DNA from: Malus domestica
Taxonomy: Eukaryota; Streptophyta; Magnoliopsida; Rosales; Rosaceae
Assembly (NCBI RefSeq): GCF_042453785.1
Contig: NC_091665.1
Coordinates: 27,948,501-28,012,500 of the forward strand
Direction of reading: 5' to 3'
Length of the DNA stretch: 64,000 nucleotides
Part shown: one piece after another, positions 24,270-35,266 of the stretch
How the letters are laid out: each line of letters starts with the position of its first letter
How positions within the stretch are numbered: position 1 is the stretch's first letter
Made by a program: the position numbers and the translations under genes
The notes under the pieces: model-generated
Databases searched by the model: none
What the model was told of the DNA's origin: nothing
What the model saw: the letters and a program-made list of their open reading frames with translations, nothing else

Positions 24270-25187
24270 AAAGCTTCACATACTCTTGATCAAGACAGTG
24301 TAAAGCAAAACCAATTTATGGTGCCAACAAGAGCTTCATTAAAGAAGTTCATCCACAATTCTCAAAAACTTCACACACTCTTGATCAAGACAATGTGAAG
24401 CAAAACCAATTTATGGTGCCAACAAAAGCTTCATCAATGGAGGGCAACCACAATTCTCAAAAGCTTCACACACTTTTGATCAAGACAGTGTGAAGCAAAA
24501 CTAATTTATGGTGCCAACAAGAGCTTCATCAATTAAGGGCAACTACAACTCGTAGAAAACTTCACACACTCTTGATCAAGACAGTGTAAAGCAAAACCAA
24601 TTTATGGTGCCAACAAAAGCTTCATCAAAGGTGGGCAACCACAATTCTCAAAAGCTTCACACACTCTTGATCAAGACAGTGTGAAGCAAAACCAATTTAT
24701 GGTGCCAACGAGAGCTTCATCAAAGGTGGGCAACCACAATTCTCAAAAGCTTCACACACTCTTGATCAAGACAGTATGAAGCAAAACCAATTTATGGTGC
24801 CAACAAAAGCTTCATCAATTAAGGGCAACTACAACTCGTAGAAAACTTCACACACTCTTGATCAAGACTGTTTGAAGCAAATTCAATTTATATGGTTCGT
24901 CTAAACCTTCGACTACTACAAGGTGTGGCTTGCATCACAATCTCTTGCTCAATAGTATGGAAGCAAAATTTTTATATGTTGTCTCTTCCACATTTCCAAA
25001 TTTCTAGTTTCCCAAAAAAAAAAAAAAGGAAATTCAACAAAGCTTCATCAATGGAGGACAACTACAAATTCTCAAAAGCTTCACACTATCTTGATCAAGA
25101 TAGTGTGAAGCAAAATCAATTCGTGGTACCCAACAAAGCTTCACCACAAAAGCTTCACCAACAGAAGCTTCATCAATGGATGACAAC
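24270..25187. repeat. ~95-bp tandem array with palindromic cores
   Basis: Repeated units contain cttcacacactcttgatcaa, gacagtgtgaagcaaaacca, atttatggtgccaacaa and gcttcatcaa. The core is a near or perfect inverted repeat centred on TTGATCAA. The copy at 25078-25111 is a perfect 34-base palindrome, repeated perfectly at 37973-38006 and 38441-38474 beyond the inner element. The inner element inserted inside this array at 25187. Confidence 0.88.
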
Positions 25188-25708
25188 TGTTTGTACCATA
25201 CTTGACCAATCCCGAAACTACCGAGCACCGGCCAACACTATACTGTCAAGGACCCAGAAGAGTTCCCCTCCGACCAGGAGGCCAATCACTACTCGACACG
25301 TGTCAAGATTAGAAGCCAATCAGAGCGCAGCACGTGTCGACATCAAGAACCAATCATAACATGACACATGTCAATGTGACAAAGCTACAAGTTTTTCTAT
25401 AAATAGGGGTCATTCCCCCACAATATTGCCGAATGCCATTTTGTGTTAAATCATTCACAAGAACTCACTAAATTGAGAGCTTGATCCTTTGTACTTGTGT
25501 AAGCCCTTCACTACTAATAAGAACTCCTCTACTCCGTGGACGTAGCCAATCTGGGTGAACCACGTACATCCTGTGTTTGCTTCTCTGTCTCTATTCATTT
25601 ACGTACTTATCCTCACTAGTGACTGAAGCAACCAAGCAACCAAGCGAAGGTCACAAAACCTGACACTTTCTGTTGTACCAAAGTCTTCGCCGATTTTGTG
25701 CATCAACA
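25188..25708 (+). repeat. 5' LTR of the inner element
   Basis: TG...CA ends (tgtttgtaccatacttgacc ... gtgcatcaaca). A TATAAATAG box at 25398-25406 probably directs transcription. CACGTG (G-box) motifs lie upstream of it, in the U3 region. Confidence 0.95.
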
Positions 25709-25710
25709 TT

Positions 25711-25727
25711 TGGCGCCGTCTGTGGGA
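25711..25727 (+). promoter_or_regulatory. Primer binding site
   Basis: TGGCGCCGTCTGTGGGA starts two bases after the LTR. TGGCGCC is the usual start of a tRNA 3'-end-complementary PBS in this group. The exact tRNA was not assigned. Confidence 0.75.
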
Positions 25728-25815
25728 AACGACACTTATTCCTACTCTCTTCAGCTGTGTCAAGCTGGTTTCTATCATTCGTACACTTTCTTTTGATCAG
25801 GCATCCCTCTCCAAC

Positions 25816-28800
25816 ATGGGAAGCGAAGGAAGCCACAGCACACAGAATGACACCCCCCTTGCACATAGTGCGAAACAACGAAAGAAGGAAGGAAAACGAG
25901 TTCTTCTTCAAGCTAAAGTCGATGAGTTGGAAGCTCAGAACAACAAGATAGCAATGAGGAATGAGGTCCTCCAGGAGCAATATGAGAAGCTCTTCGAGAC
26001 ACTCCACAAAGCTAGGCAAGCTCAGACACGCGAGCTTGTTGCCCCCGTGGGAGAGCTTGTTGCCCCCGTGGAAGTCAACCATCAACTGGGTGCCCTCCAA
26101 CATGGAGGGTCACATGCATTCGACATAGATATCCCTGATAGGGAACAGATTACCCCTCGACTTGATAATCAACATGAGGCTTCTCTTAACCCAGTTGCTT
26201 CGACCCGAACCATGAGAAGTGGAGGGAGACACCTCTTTGCTGAAGGGGCAGAAGGATCGAAAGCCGTCTTTCGCGATTGTCGGGATTTCCTGAAGCAACG
26301 TCGAGAGAATTCCATCCATATAAGCTCAAAGATCAATGACCCAAGGATTTCTGAGAGACTCGGTCCCCTGCCACGGCCCAAGCCGGCCACCAATTTGGGG
26401 AAGGGGCAACAAGTCCTAGAGAGACATGAGGGTACAGGGGACTCAGAGGTGTTCCGACAGACATACCCTGGAAGCCAGTACAGCGAGTCCAGGGAAAAAT
26501 CACATGCCCTTGATCAAACCTTCCTAATTCCAATAGGAGATGGAGATTTACGAAAGAAAGCTCCAGTGACACATAACTCCGCTCAGGACCCCCTTGTCCT
26601 ACAACTTCTTGAGGAAGTAAACAAGTTGAAGGCTGAACGTCAGGCTGAAATACCTGACTGGAACCAACCCAGGCCTGGCCCTCTTACAAGGAGGATCCTC
26701 AACACCCCCCTTCAAGCAAAGACAAAGCAAAAGCTTGGCTTGCAACTTTATACTGGAAAAGAGGACCCGATTGAGCACCTTAACCTCTTTGAGTCCACCA
26801 TGGCATACCGGATGCACACCGACGAAGAGCGATGTCTTCTCTTCCCCTCCACCCTCTCTAGTGGAGCTCTAAATTGGTATTGTCGTCTTACACCTGAGAC
26901 GGTAGACTCATTTGAGGAATTGAGGAAACTATTTGTTTCCCAACACATTTTCCAAACCGATCGCTTGCACTCTGCAGATGACTTGTACACTATCCGCCAG
27001 AAGCCAGACGAGTCATTACGTATGTATGCTGGCCGCTTCAGCCATGAATACTCCCGGTGTGCCGAGGCAGACGACAAGACTGCCCTCAAAGCCTTCACGG
27101 CAGGCCTACGTGATTGTTTCTTTAAATACATGATCAATGCCAATACTTGGAAGACTTACTCTGAGGTGATGGCGCAGGCTTATAACCATGCTTCCGCCGA
27201 GGCAAAGACATATCAGGAGAAACCCCCTACAACCATCCTTTATCAACAAGTGGGAGGTGGAAGCCAGACTCACCTAAATGAGAAGACCTCGACTTTCCAA
27301 ACAGCAGTGGCACCTCCCCATGCCTTGCATAATGCTTCACCGAATCAACAGACATATCAATTTCAAGGCAAGAGGAAGGATTTCCATCCTCACCACTCTC
27401 CTTTCAGTAAAAAGAGTAAGGGACACTATCCCGATAACCAAGGGTATCGCCACAATAACGCTCGCCCCCAGGCAGTCAATGCAGTGGGTCAAACCCGCGT
27501 CAAGATACCCCCTACCCCAAGGTATGAGACATACACGCCCTTGAATGCCACATGCGCGACCATTTACCCCAGCATAGCTCACCTGATACCAAAGCCAAAG
27601 CCGAGGCACCCAGATTACACGCCCCCGAATAACGCGGGCATGTTTTGTTGCTACCATGAGCATAACGGCCATGATAGCGAGAAATGTATCATCCTCCGTG
27701 ATCGTATTGAAGCTTTGGCACGAGAAGGAAAAATTGATCAATTCCTCCTTCACCCTCAAAGGGATAACCGTAACCAACGCCAGGTGAATGTCATATATTC
27801 CATAAGCGGCGGCACACCCATATCTGAATCTTCCAATAGGGCCATGAAAAACAGTGAACGAATTCTGAGGCCTGGTCACCAAGTGTTTCACGTGGAAGAC
27901 ATCAGGGGAGGGAAGTATCAAAAGCCTAACTGGGATCCGATATGTTTCTACCCTGAGGAAGAAAGAGGCATCATCTACCCTCATAACGACCCATTGATCG
28001 TGGAGGCTCACATAGCCAACTTTGATGTTCGACGAATCCTCGTAGACACAGGGGCTTCGGTCAATATCATGTTTGCCGAAGCTTTCAGGGCACTCAGTGT
28101 AGCTGAACACTTGCTCGATCGCTCGATTTCTCCTCTGATAAGCTTCTCCGGTGATATCGTGCAACCCTTAGGGAGCATACATTTACCCTTTACTATTGGT
28201 ACAGGCCCTTACACGGCTACCATTACCACTAACTTCCTAGTGGTTGACTGCCCAACGGCATACAATGTCATATTTGGGCGCACAGGCATCAATGATCTCA
28301 AGGCTATGGTATCCACGCATATGCTGTTGATGAAATTTCCAACCCCCCATGGCAACGGCTACATCAGAGGAGATCAGCTTAGTGCACGATCATGTTACAA
28401 CACTTCAGTTAAGCAACAACACTTGCCCGGACCCAAGGAAACCCTGTCTGTACATGACCAAGTCACAAAGACCAGCCTAGATGAAGCGAACTTGGATCTT
28501 CCTGATAGCAACAATCAACCCGATGATCCTCGAGATGACTCTTTCACCCAGCAAGCCCAACCTGCTGAAGAGTTGGAGAAGGTACCTATCTCAAGAGATT
28601 ATCCAGATCGCATGGTGAAGATTGGCACCACATTGTCACCACCCCTTCGGTTAGCATTGATATCTTTTTTGAAAGAGAACACTGAAGTCTTCGCCTGGTC
28701 ATACGAGGACATGCCAGGCATCTCTCCCGATGTCATCTGTCATCGTTTGAGTATTGACCCCAAGATCAAGCCGGTGAGACAGAAGCGAAGATCTTATGAC

Positions 28801-31800
28801 GCTGAACGATACGAGGCAATGAAAGCAGAAGTTGAAAAACTCAAAGGCATAGGCTTTGTCCGCGAAGTCAATTACCCGACATGGGTAGCAAATGTGGTCC
28901 TTGTTAAGAAAAATCCGACCAAAGAAAGTCTTTTGCTTCAAAAGGTCTTGTGGAGAATGTGTGTTGACTACACCGACCTAAACAAAGGGTGTCCGAAAGA
29001 TAGCTTCCCTCTTCCTCTTATTGACAGACTTATAGACTCTACGGCCGGGTGTGAACTCCTGAGCTTCATGGATGCTTACTCAGGATACAACCAAATCCTC
29101 ATGAACCCTTCGGATCAAGAACACATAGCCTTCACTACCGACAGAGGACTATACTGCTATAAAGTCATGCCTTTCGGCCTAAAGAATGCAGGAGCGACTT
29201 ATCAGAGACTAGTCAACTCAATGTTCGCCGAGCAGATTGGGAAGAGCATGGAAGTTTACGTTGATGATATGTTAGTCAAGAGCAAACATGCTGACCAACA
29301 CATCACCAACCTATCTGAAACTTTCACTATTTTGAAGAGGTATCGAATGAGGTTAAACCCCAACAAATGTGCCTTCGGCGTAGGCTCTGGCAAATTCTTA
29401 GGTTTCATGATTAGCCAACGAGGCATTGAAGCTAATCCCGAGAAGATCAAAGCAATCCTCGACATGAAGGAACCGGTAACTTCAAAGGACATCCAGAGCC
29501 TTACTGGCAAGGTGGCAGCCTTAACCAGGTTCATTTCTAAGGCCACAGACAAATGTGCTCCCTTTTTTAAAGCACTTAAGGGAAGTAGGAAGTACATTAC
29601 ATGGACTGATGAATGTGCCGAGGCATTCAAAAACCTCAAGGAGTACATGAGTAAAGCCCCTCTACTCTCCAAGCCCGAGGTAGGAGACATTCTCATTATC
29701 TACCTATCGGTATCAGCTTCAGCCGTAAGTTCCGTTCTCATTCGAAAGGATGGGAATATTGAGCGACCTGTCTACTACGCTAGCAAAGCCTTACAAGATG
29801 CGGAGACACGGTACTCTAACATTGAGAAATTGGCTCTGGCATTGGTCATGTCTGCTCGAAAACTCCGCCCTTACTTCCAAGCGCACTCCATCATCGTGCT
29901 TACCAATTATCCTCTTCGACAGATACTCCAAAGTCCTGACACTTCAGGGCGAATGATCAAATGGGCAATAGCGTTGGGTGAGTTTGACATCTCCTACCAA
30001 CCAAAGCCAGCTGAGAAGGGCCAAGCAGTGGCAGACTTCATTGCTGACTTCACATATCCGGTTGACATTGCTTCTACACCTGAAGCAGTGGCTTCATTAC
30101 CCCCGGAAGCTCAGAAGATAGAACCAACAACCCCAGCATGGAGTCTGTATGTTGATGGCTCATCCAACCAACAGGGCTGTGGAGCGGGACTAGTCTTGAC
30201 TACACCCAACAAAGTAGCAATGGAGTATGCTCTTCGTTTCAAATTCAAGGCATCAAATAATGAGGCCGAGTATGAAGCCCTTCTAGCAGGATTACGTTTG
30301 GCCAAACACCTCGGGGTTAAACAAATTGATATTTTCAGTGACTCCCAATTGGTGGTCAACCAGGTTACCAACAACTTTGATGCTAAGGACAGCTCCATGG
30401 CAGCATATCTTGCGCAAACACAACTTTTGCTCAAGCACTTCCACTACCAGATCACCCAAGTTCCTCGAGCGGCAAACAGTCATGCAGACGCCCTGGCTCG
30501 CCTCGCTTCGGCTGTGGAAGACAAGATTGGAAGAAAAATTCATGTCGAACTGTTGGCAACACCAAGCACCATGGCCGCAGAAGTATGCAACTTACAACAG
30601 GGGGATAGTTGGATCACCCCGATCTATAATTTCCTTGCTCATGGCACCCTCCCAAATGATAAAGTCCAGGCTAAGCAAATTCGATACAAGTCTACCCGCT
30701 ACCTGATCATCAATGATCAACTCTATAAGCGAGGTTTTAGCCTGCCATACTTAAGGTGTCTTACGCCTGCCGAGGCGGAAATCGTCCTTCGGGAAATACA
30801 TGAGGGAGTCTGTGGAGATCATGCTGGATCTCGGTCCCTAGCACACAAGACTTTTCGCCAAGGATATTACTGGCCAACACTCCACCAGGATGCCATCAAA
30901 GTATCCCGCTCATGTGACAAATGTCAACGATATGCGGCTATTCCTCATTCCCCTCCAGAGCCTCTTACTCCTATGATCAGCCCTTGGCCCTTCGCCCAGT
31001 GGGGACTTGATTTGATCGGCCCAATGCCGGCAGGGAAGGGCAAAGTCTGTTACGCAGTCGTTGCAGTGGACTACTTCACAAAGTGGGCCGAAGTAGAACC
31101 CTTGGCAACCATTACTGAGGCAAAGATAGAAGACTTCGTGTGGAAGAACATCCTTTGTAGATTCGGCATTCCCAATGCGATAGTCACTGACAATGGGCGA
31201 CAGTTCGACAACAAGAAGTTCAGGTTGTTCTGCTCTAAGTTCAACATCAACTTATGCTTTGCCTCTCCAGCTCATCCCCAGTCTAATGGACAAGTTGAGG
31301 CCATCAACAAAATAATCAAGCGCACTTTGAAAACCAGCTTGGACAAAGCTAAAGGCTGTTGGCCAGAATTTGTACCCCAAGTTCTTTGGTCATATCGCAC
31401 TTCATATCGGACTTCAACAAGAGAAACTCCATTCTCACTTGCCTTTGGCACAGAGGCGGTTGTCCCTGTTGAGCTCGAGCAAGCAACATTCCGAGTCCAG
31501 AACTACATTCAAAGTGAAAAGGACAAACAACTCACCCTCAACTTGGATTTAGTCGAGGAACACAGAAACCAAGCTCACTTGAGGAATGTCGCCTACAAGC
31601 AGCGCATCTCCAACTATTATGACTCTAGGGTCAAGCCTCGTTCTTTCAAAATAGGAGACTGGGTCTTAAAGAAAAGATTACTCTGCGACAGAGTCCCGAG
31701 TGAAGGCACACTTAGTCCAAACTGGGATGGACCGTATGAAGTCATTGGCATCAGTCGCCCTGGCTCTTACACACTTAGAAGCTCCGATGGCAAGACCCTT

Positions 31801-31845
31801 GGCCATCCATGGAACGCTGATCACTTGAAGTACTACTACAAATAG
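25816..31845 (+). CDS. Gag-pol polyprotein, Tat-lineage Gypsy
   Basis: One uninterrupted frame of about 2009 residues from ATG 25816 (MGSEGSHSTQND); the frame is open further upstream but without ATG. Domains with approximate residues: coiled-coil-like N-terminus; retrotransposon Gag (300-410); Cys/His knuckle FCCYHEHNGHDSEKC (~609-624); aspartic protease VDTGASVNIMF (~743); RT with CVDYTDLNKGCPKD (~1050) and active-site YVDD (~1148); first RNase H (~1270-1400); second, acquired RNase H with LYVDGSSNQQGCGAG (~1444) to HADALARLA (~1558); integrase with HHCC zinc region (~1662-1705), catalytic WGLDLIGP, VTDNGRQF and NGQVEAINK (~1730, 1790, 1825), and C-terminal GDWVLK. No chromodomain follows. 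It copies RNA to DNA and integrates it; encoded as one polyprotein with no frameshift. Confidence 0.96.
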   Translation: MGSEGSHSTQNDTPLAHSAKQRKKEGKRVLLQAKVDELEAQNNKIAMRNEVLQEQYEKLFETLHKARQAQTRELVAPVGELVAPVEVNHQLGALQHGGSHAFDIDIPDREQITPRLDNQHEASLNPVASTRTMRSGGRHLFAEGAEGSKAVFRDCRDFLKQRRENSIHISSKINDPRISERLGPLPRPKPATNLGKGQQVLERHEGTGDSEVFRQTYPGSQYSESREKSHALDQTFLIPIGDGDLRKKAPVTHNSAQDPLVLQLLEEVNKLKAERQAEIPDWNQPRPGPLTRRILNTPLQAKTKQKLGLQLYTGKEDPIEHLNLFESTMAYRMHTDEERCLLFPSTLSSGALNWYCRLTPETVDSFEELRKLFVSQHIFQTDRLHSADDLYTIRQKPDESLRMYAGRFSHEYSRCAEADDKTALKAFTAGLRDCFFKYMINANTWKTYSEVMAQAYNHASAEAKTYQEKPPTTILYQQVGGGSQTHLNEKTSTFQTAVAPPHALHNASPNQQTYQFQGKRKDFHPHHSPFSKKSKGHYPDNQGYRHNNARPQAVNAVGQTRVKIPPTPRYETYTPLNATCATIYPSIAHLIPKPKPRHPDYTPPNNAGMFCCYHEHNGHDSEKCIILRDRIEALAREGKIDQFLLHPQRDNRNQRQVNVIYSISGGTPISESSNRAMKNSERILRPGHQVFHVEDIRGGKYQKPNWDPICFYPEEERGIIYPHNDPLIVEAHIANFDVRRILVDTGASVNIMFAEAFRALSVAEHLLDRSISPLISFSGDIVQPLGSIHLPFTIGTGPYTATITTNFLVVDCPTAYNVIFGRTGINDLKAMVSTHMLLMKFPTPHGNGYIRGDQLSARSCYNTSVKQQHLPGPKETLSVHDQVTKTSLDEANLDLPDSNNQPDDPRDDSFTQQAQPAEELEKVPISRDYPDRMVKIGTTLSPPLRLALISFLKENTEVFAWSYEDMPGISPDVICHRLSIDPKIKPVRQKRRSYDAERYEAMKAEVEKLKGIGFVREVNYPTWVANVVLVKKNPTKESLLLQKVLWRMCVDYTDLNKGCPKDSFPLPLIDRLIDSTAGCELLSFMDAYSGYNQILMNPSDQEHIAFTTDRGLYCYKVMPFGLKNAGATYQRLVNSMFAEQIGKSMEVYVDDMLVKSKHADQHITNLSETFTILKRYRMRLNPNKCAFGVGSGKFLGFMISQRGIEANPEKIKAILDMKEPVTSKDIQSLTGKVAALTRFISKATDKCAPFFKALKGSRKYITWTDECAEAFKNLKEYMSKAPLLSKPEVGDILIIYLSVSASAVSSVLIRKDGNIERPVYYASKALQDAETRYSNIEKLALALVMSARKLRPYFQAHSIIVLTNYPLRQILQSPDTSGRMIKWAIALGEFDISYQPKPAEKGQAVADFIADFTYPVDIASTPEAVASLPPEAQKIEPTTPAWSLYVDGSSNQQGCGAGLVLTTPNKVAMEYALRFKFKASNNEAEYEALLAGLRLAKHLGVKQIDIFSDSQLVVNQVTNNFDAKDSSMAAYLAQTQLLLKHFHYQITQVPRAANSHADALARLASAVEDKIGRKIHVELLATPSTMAAEVCNLQQGDSWITPIYNFLAHGTLPNDKVQAKQIRYKSTRYLIINDQLYKRGFSLPYLRCLTPAEAEIVLREIHEGVCGDHAGSRSLAHKTFRQGYYWPTLHQDAIKVSRSCDKCQRYAAIPHSPPEPLTPMISPWPFAQWGLDLIGPMPAGKGKVCYAVVAVDYFTKWAEVEPLATITEAKIEDFVWKNILCRFGIPNAIVTDNGRQFDNKKFRLFCSKFNINLCFASPAHPQSNGQVEAINKIIKRTLKTSLDKAKGCWPEFVPQVLWSYRTSYRTSTRETPFSLAFGTEAVVPVELEQATFRVQNYIQSEKDKQLTLNLDLVEEHRNQAHLRNVAYKQRISNYYDSRVKPRSFKIGDWVLKKRLLCDRVPSEGTLSPNWDGPYEVIGISRPGSYTLRSSDGKTLGHPWNADHLKYYYK

Positions 31846-32056
31846 ACTCACGATGTACAAGTGTTGAGCTATAGCCGTTTGGCATCCTATGTAATGAAGG
31901 CCATTTGGCAATGAATTCAATAAAGAGGTAATTTAGCCAACTCAGCCCTCACTCTTTTACATTCATAGCAAGCGATGCCGGAACCCTTCTCAATCAGAAA
32001 GCAATCCGTCTTCCACAGTCACTACAAAACAAGCAAATGAAGACCGTGTCAAGCGC

Positions 32057-32057
<1 letters not shown>

Positions 32058-32090
<33 letters not shown>

Positions 32091-32640
32091 AGCTTCATCC
32101 AAAAAGCTTCACCCGAAAAGCTTCACCTCCAAAGCTTCACCTAAAAAGCTTCACCCGAAAAGCTTCACCTCCAAAGCTTCACCCACAAAGCTTCACCTAA
32201 AAAGCTTCACCCAAAAAGCTTCACCTAAAAAATCTTCACCTAGAAAGCTCCCTCTACATACTTTCACCATCAAAGCTTCACCCACAAAGCTTCACCCACA
32301 AAGCTTCACCTAAAAAGCTTCACCCAAAAAGCTTCACCATCAAAGCTTCACCTAAAAAGCTTCACCCAAAAAGCTTCACCTAAAAAGCTTCACCCAAAAA
32401 GCTTCACCATCAAAGCTTCACCTAAAAAGCTTCACCCAAAAAGCTTCACCCGAAAAGCTTCACCTAAAAAGCTTCACCCAAAAAGCTTCACCCGAAAAGC
32501 TTCACCTAAAAAGCTTCACCCACAAAGCTTCACCTAAAAAGCTTCACCCAACAAGCTTCACCCGAAAAGCTTCACCTCCAAAGCTTCACCCACAAAGCTT
32601 CACCTACAAAGCTTCAACACAAAACCTTGCTCCAAATAAA
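32058..32640. repeat. A32 run followed by AAGCTTCACC array (inner element)
   Basis: A run of 32 A (32058-32089) is followed by about 35 tandem units of 15-17 bases, variants of AAAAGCTTCACCCA / AAAAGCTTCACCTA. A related array lies between the pol remnant and the antisense ORF of the outer element (38040-38520). Confidence 0.9.
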
Positions 32641-33193
32641 CAAATTTTGTTCACAAAACCCAAGATGCCCTTGAACTTGTACAAAAACACTTGGGTAAAC
32701 ATAAACATTTTTTGTTTTACACCCACAAGGGCCCAAAATTTTCCTTCTTATTTATTCACTTATATATGTTCTCAAACATATTATAATAGATCCAACCACA
32801 AGCCAAAGTCCCAAATTTCATAATGGACAAAAGTACAAGCAATTCATCAATAATGAAGGTGCTACAAAAATTGGAATCTGCCCCAAAATAGAAATCCAAC
32901 CCAGGAGACTTTTTCTCTCTCTCCCTCTTCCGCCTCCTTTCATCTATCAAATTTCTGCAACCTCTGCTCTTCTCCAATGGAGCTGAATTTTGGACACCCT
33001 ATAGTTCTTGAGCATATGAACAACTTTCAAGAAGGAACCATTTCTGTTTGAGCGACGGAAATTAAAGTGTTGAAGCTCCAAACATGATAGTCGGCTTCTT
33101 GCAGATTTCGAAGCTGTTGTGATGTTTCGAAGATCTGGAAATATTTAACCGTTAGTTCATCCTGAATTTTTGATATGTTATGAAAGAGTCGAT
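32641..33193. other. Spacer inside the inner element
   Basis: Non-coding sequence between the array and the 181-bp triplication. No motif was recognised. Confidence 0.5.
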
Positions 33194-33735
33194 GAGGAAC
33201 AACTTCAATGAAGAAAGCATACCGATCTGAACAAGAGAAAATGGAGTTTCGAAGCTCACAACAAATCTGACGGGTTGACAGAAAAATAATAACCAGTCAT
33301 TCATCATACCTGAGTTTCTTGAGTTATACAGCTCCGAGGGATCTCAAATTTGGATATGTTGTAGTTCACAAGCTGAGGAACAACTTCAATGAAGAAAGCA
33401 TACCGATCTGAACAAGAGAAAATGGAGTTTCGAAGCTCACAACAAATCTGACGGGTTGACAGAAAAATAATAACCAGTCATTCATCATACCTGAGTTTCT
33501 TGAGTTATACAGCTCCGAGGGATCTCAAATTTGGATATGTTGTAGTTCACAAGCTGAGGAACAACTTCAATGAAGAAAGCATGCTGATCTGAGCAAGAGA
33601 AAATAGAGTTTCAAAGCTCACAACAAATCTGACGGGTTGACAGACAAATGATAAACAGTCACTCATCATACCTGGATTTCTGGAGTTGTACTGCTCCGAT
33701 GGCTCTCCAATTTGGATATGTTGTAGTTAAGGAAT
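33194..33735. repeat. 181-bp unit repeated three times
   Basis: Units start with gaggaacaacttcaatgaag at 33194, 33375 and 33556, an exact 181-base period. The first two are nearly identical; the third carries substitutions (for example atgctgatctgagcaagag for ataccgatctgaacaagag). No open frame explains it. Confidence 0.9.
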
Positions 33736-33859
33736 TAACGAACAACTTTCATGAAGACAACTTTGTGATTCGACCTACAGATGATGGTGTTATGTTGAAA
33801 AACAATTCCGGTTGTTAGGGGAAATGAAAAACAATTCCACCAAAGAAACATCATTATGA

Positions 33860-33945
33860 TGTTTCATCATTATGGTGTTTTCATCATTATGATGCTTTCA
33901 TCATTGTGATGCTTCCATCATTGTGATGCTTCCATTATGATGTTA
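33860..33945. repeat. Short minisatellite, 'catcattatgatg' type
   Basis: About five degenerate ~20-base units alternating catcattatgatg/catcattgtgatg with tttcat or cttcc spacers. Confidence 0.7.
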
Positions 33946-34450
33946 ATGCACCAACGGTTACACCTTCTGCAATTCCACTTATTCGGGCCTAGCAACCTTC
34001 ATAAACAAAATCTATGAAGAAAAAGTCCGGGGCTACCACTTAGAAAACAAAAGAATGAAGTTTTGGTACTTACGACATGGACTATTAGCAAGACACCTCA
34101 TTCGTCAACTCCCTCGACTAGAGACTTGGGGGACTCCCACCATATGCTACTATGCCTTGGTACTCAAAAGTTCGTGACTACTCAGTGACTTGGATTTTTC
34201 AAGTCTCCAACCGAGAAGTTTTCCTCACTCGGGAAATTAAGGGAACACTACCTCAAACTACATGCTTCACTCACAAAGCTTCAACAATACAGGTTTCAAC
34301 AAAAGCAAAAATTCAAAGAACTTTATGAAGAAGGCTTTGGTGTATTTAACACAATATGTTGAAATGAAGAAAGCTTATTTATTAATATTTTCGATAAGCC
34401 ACAAATATGTACATATACATGAGTCAAAATAAACAAACAAAAGGGAGCCT

Positions 34451-35125
34451 TCACAAAGGTTGCTTAGGGGAAGTCTCAGCAGTCGGTAGAGCCCCAGAAA
34501 GAGAAAGCACCGGAGGGTGGTTATCCGGAGCCTCAGTACTTGACAAAACCCCAGAAGGAGGAGGCATTGGAGGTTCATCATTTGAAGCTTCATTACCAGG
34601 TACAGCCCCAGAGGACGAAGGCAATAAATGCCTTTGGAACAAACCTACAAACCGCTGATGATCAAGTAAAACCTTACCATCAGATTCCTTCATCTGGTCA
34701 AGCTTCCTCTTCATGTTTGTAGCATAGTCATGGGCGAGCCGGTGCAACTGCTTATTCTCATGCTTGAGCCCTCTAATCTCCTGTTTGAGACTCATCACTT
34801 CAGCAGCCAATGATTCAACTTGGCGGGTTCTAGCAAATAGGCGTTGGGCCATATTAGACACAGAACCTGCACACTGAACACTAAGAGCCAGAGAGTCCTT
34901 AACAGCCAACTCATCAGACCGTTTGGAAAGTAGTCTGTTATCTTTGGGAGTGAGAAGGTTCCTGGCCACCACTGCAGCGGTCATATCATTCTTCATCACA
35001 GAATCCCCAATGGTAAGAGGACCAGTAGGGGATATGAAGGATGGGCGCCATATGTTGTCTGGAGAAGGCATGGCTGTCTCTTCTCCAAGGTTCAAGTCAA
35101 AACGACGGTCGGAGGGTCCAGACAT
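34451..35125 (-). CDS. Antisense ORF of the inner Tat element, 224 residues, function unknown
   Basis: Start ATG at 35125; stop at 34451-34453. The N-terminus MSGPSDRRFDLNLGEE contains FDLNL, which resembles an EAR-type repression motif (LxLxL/DLNxxP class). A conserved block DNIWRPSFISPTGPLTIGDS follows, then LALSVQCAGSVSNMAQRLF, then a probable coiled coil (QVESLAAEVMSLKQEIRGLK...KRKLDQMKESD). The last ~65 residues are rich in P and S with near-repeats (SGVLSSTEAP, SGALPTAETS). No catalytic domain is visible. It is opposite in strand to gag-pol, between pol and the 3' LTR, as in other Tat elements (for example Grande). A same-length homologue sits in the outer element. Confidence 0.75.
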   Translation of the reverse strand: MSGPSDRRFDLNLGEETAMPSPDNIWRPSFISPTGPLTIGDSVMKNDMTAAVVARNLLTPKDNRLLSKRSDELAVKDSLALSVQCAGSVSNMAQRLFARTRQVESLAAEVMSLKQEIRGLKHENKQLHRLAHDYATNMKRKLDQMKESDGKVLLDHQRFVGLFQRHLLPSSSGAVPGNEASNDEPPMPPPSGVLSSTEAPDNHPPVLSLSGALPTAETSPKQPL

Positions 35126-35235
35126 TTTCAAATGTGTTGAAGAAGGAAGAGGTCAGACAAATCAAGATCTTAGAAGTGCAAGAAATGAGCTTCTACTGGT
35201 AGAGATTCAAGTGTGCTGTGGAACTTAATGCCAGC

Positions 35236-35248
35236 CTCTATAAAAATC
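35236..35248 (-). promoter_or_regulatory. TATA-like box for the antisense ORF (inner)
   Basis: On the minus strand ATTTTTATAGAGG, about 110 bases upstream of ATG 35125. The position matches the boxes of the other two copies. Confidence 0.45.
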
Positions 35249-35266
35249 TGCACTCGACGGAGCTTC

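Noticed and set aside
24270..25187. CRISPR-like interpretation of the regular palindromic repeats
   Set aside because: The context is a plant retrotransposon, spacers are not unique, and whole units repeat with variation: an ordinary tandem array.
25696..25815. Upstream extension of the gag-pol frame into the LTR
   Set aside because: The frame is open but has no ATG before 25816 and would include the primer site; the outer element also starts its gag at the equivalent ATG.
27337..28164. 275-codon reverse frame inside gag-pol
   Set aside because: It lies opposite a coding frame with clear gag and protease motifs. Its own translation shows no domain and is probably a shadow; it is not at the place of the conserved antisense gene.
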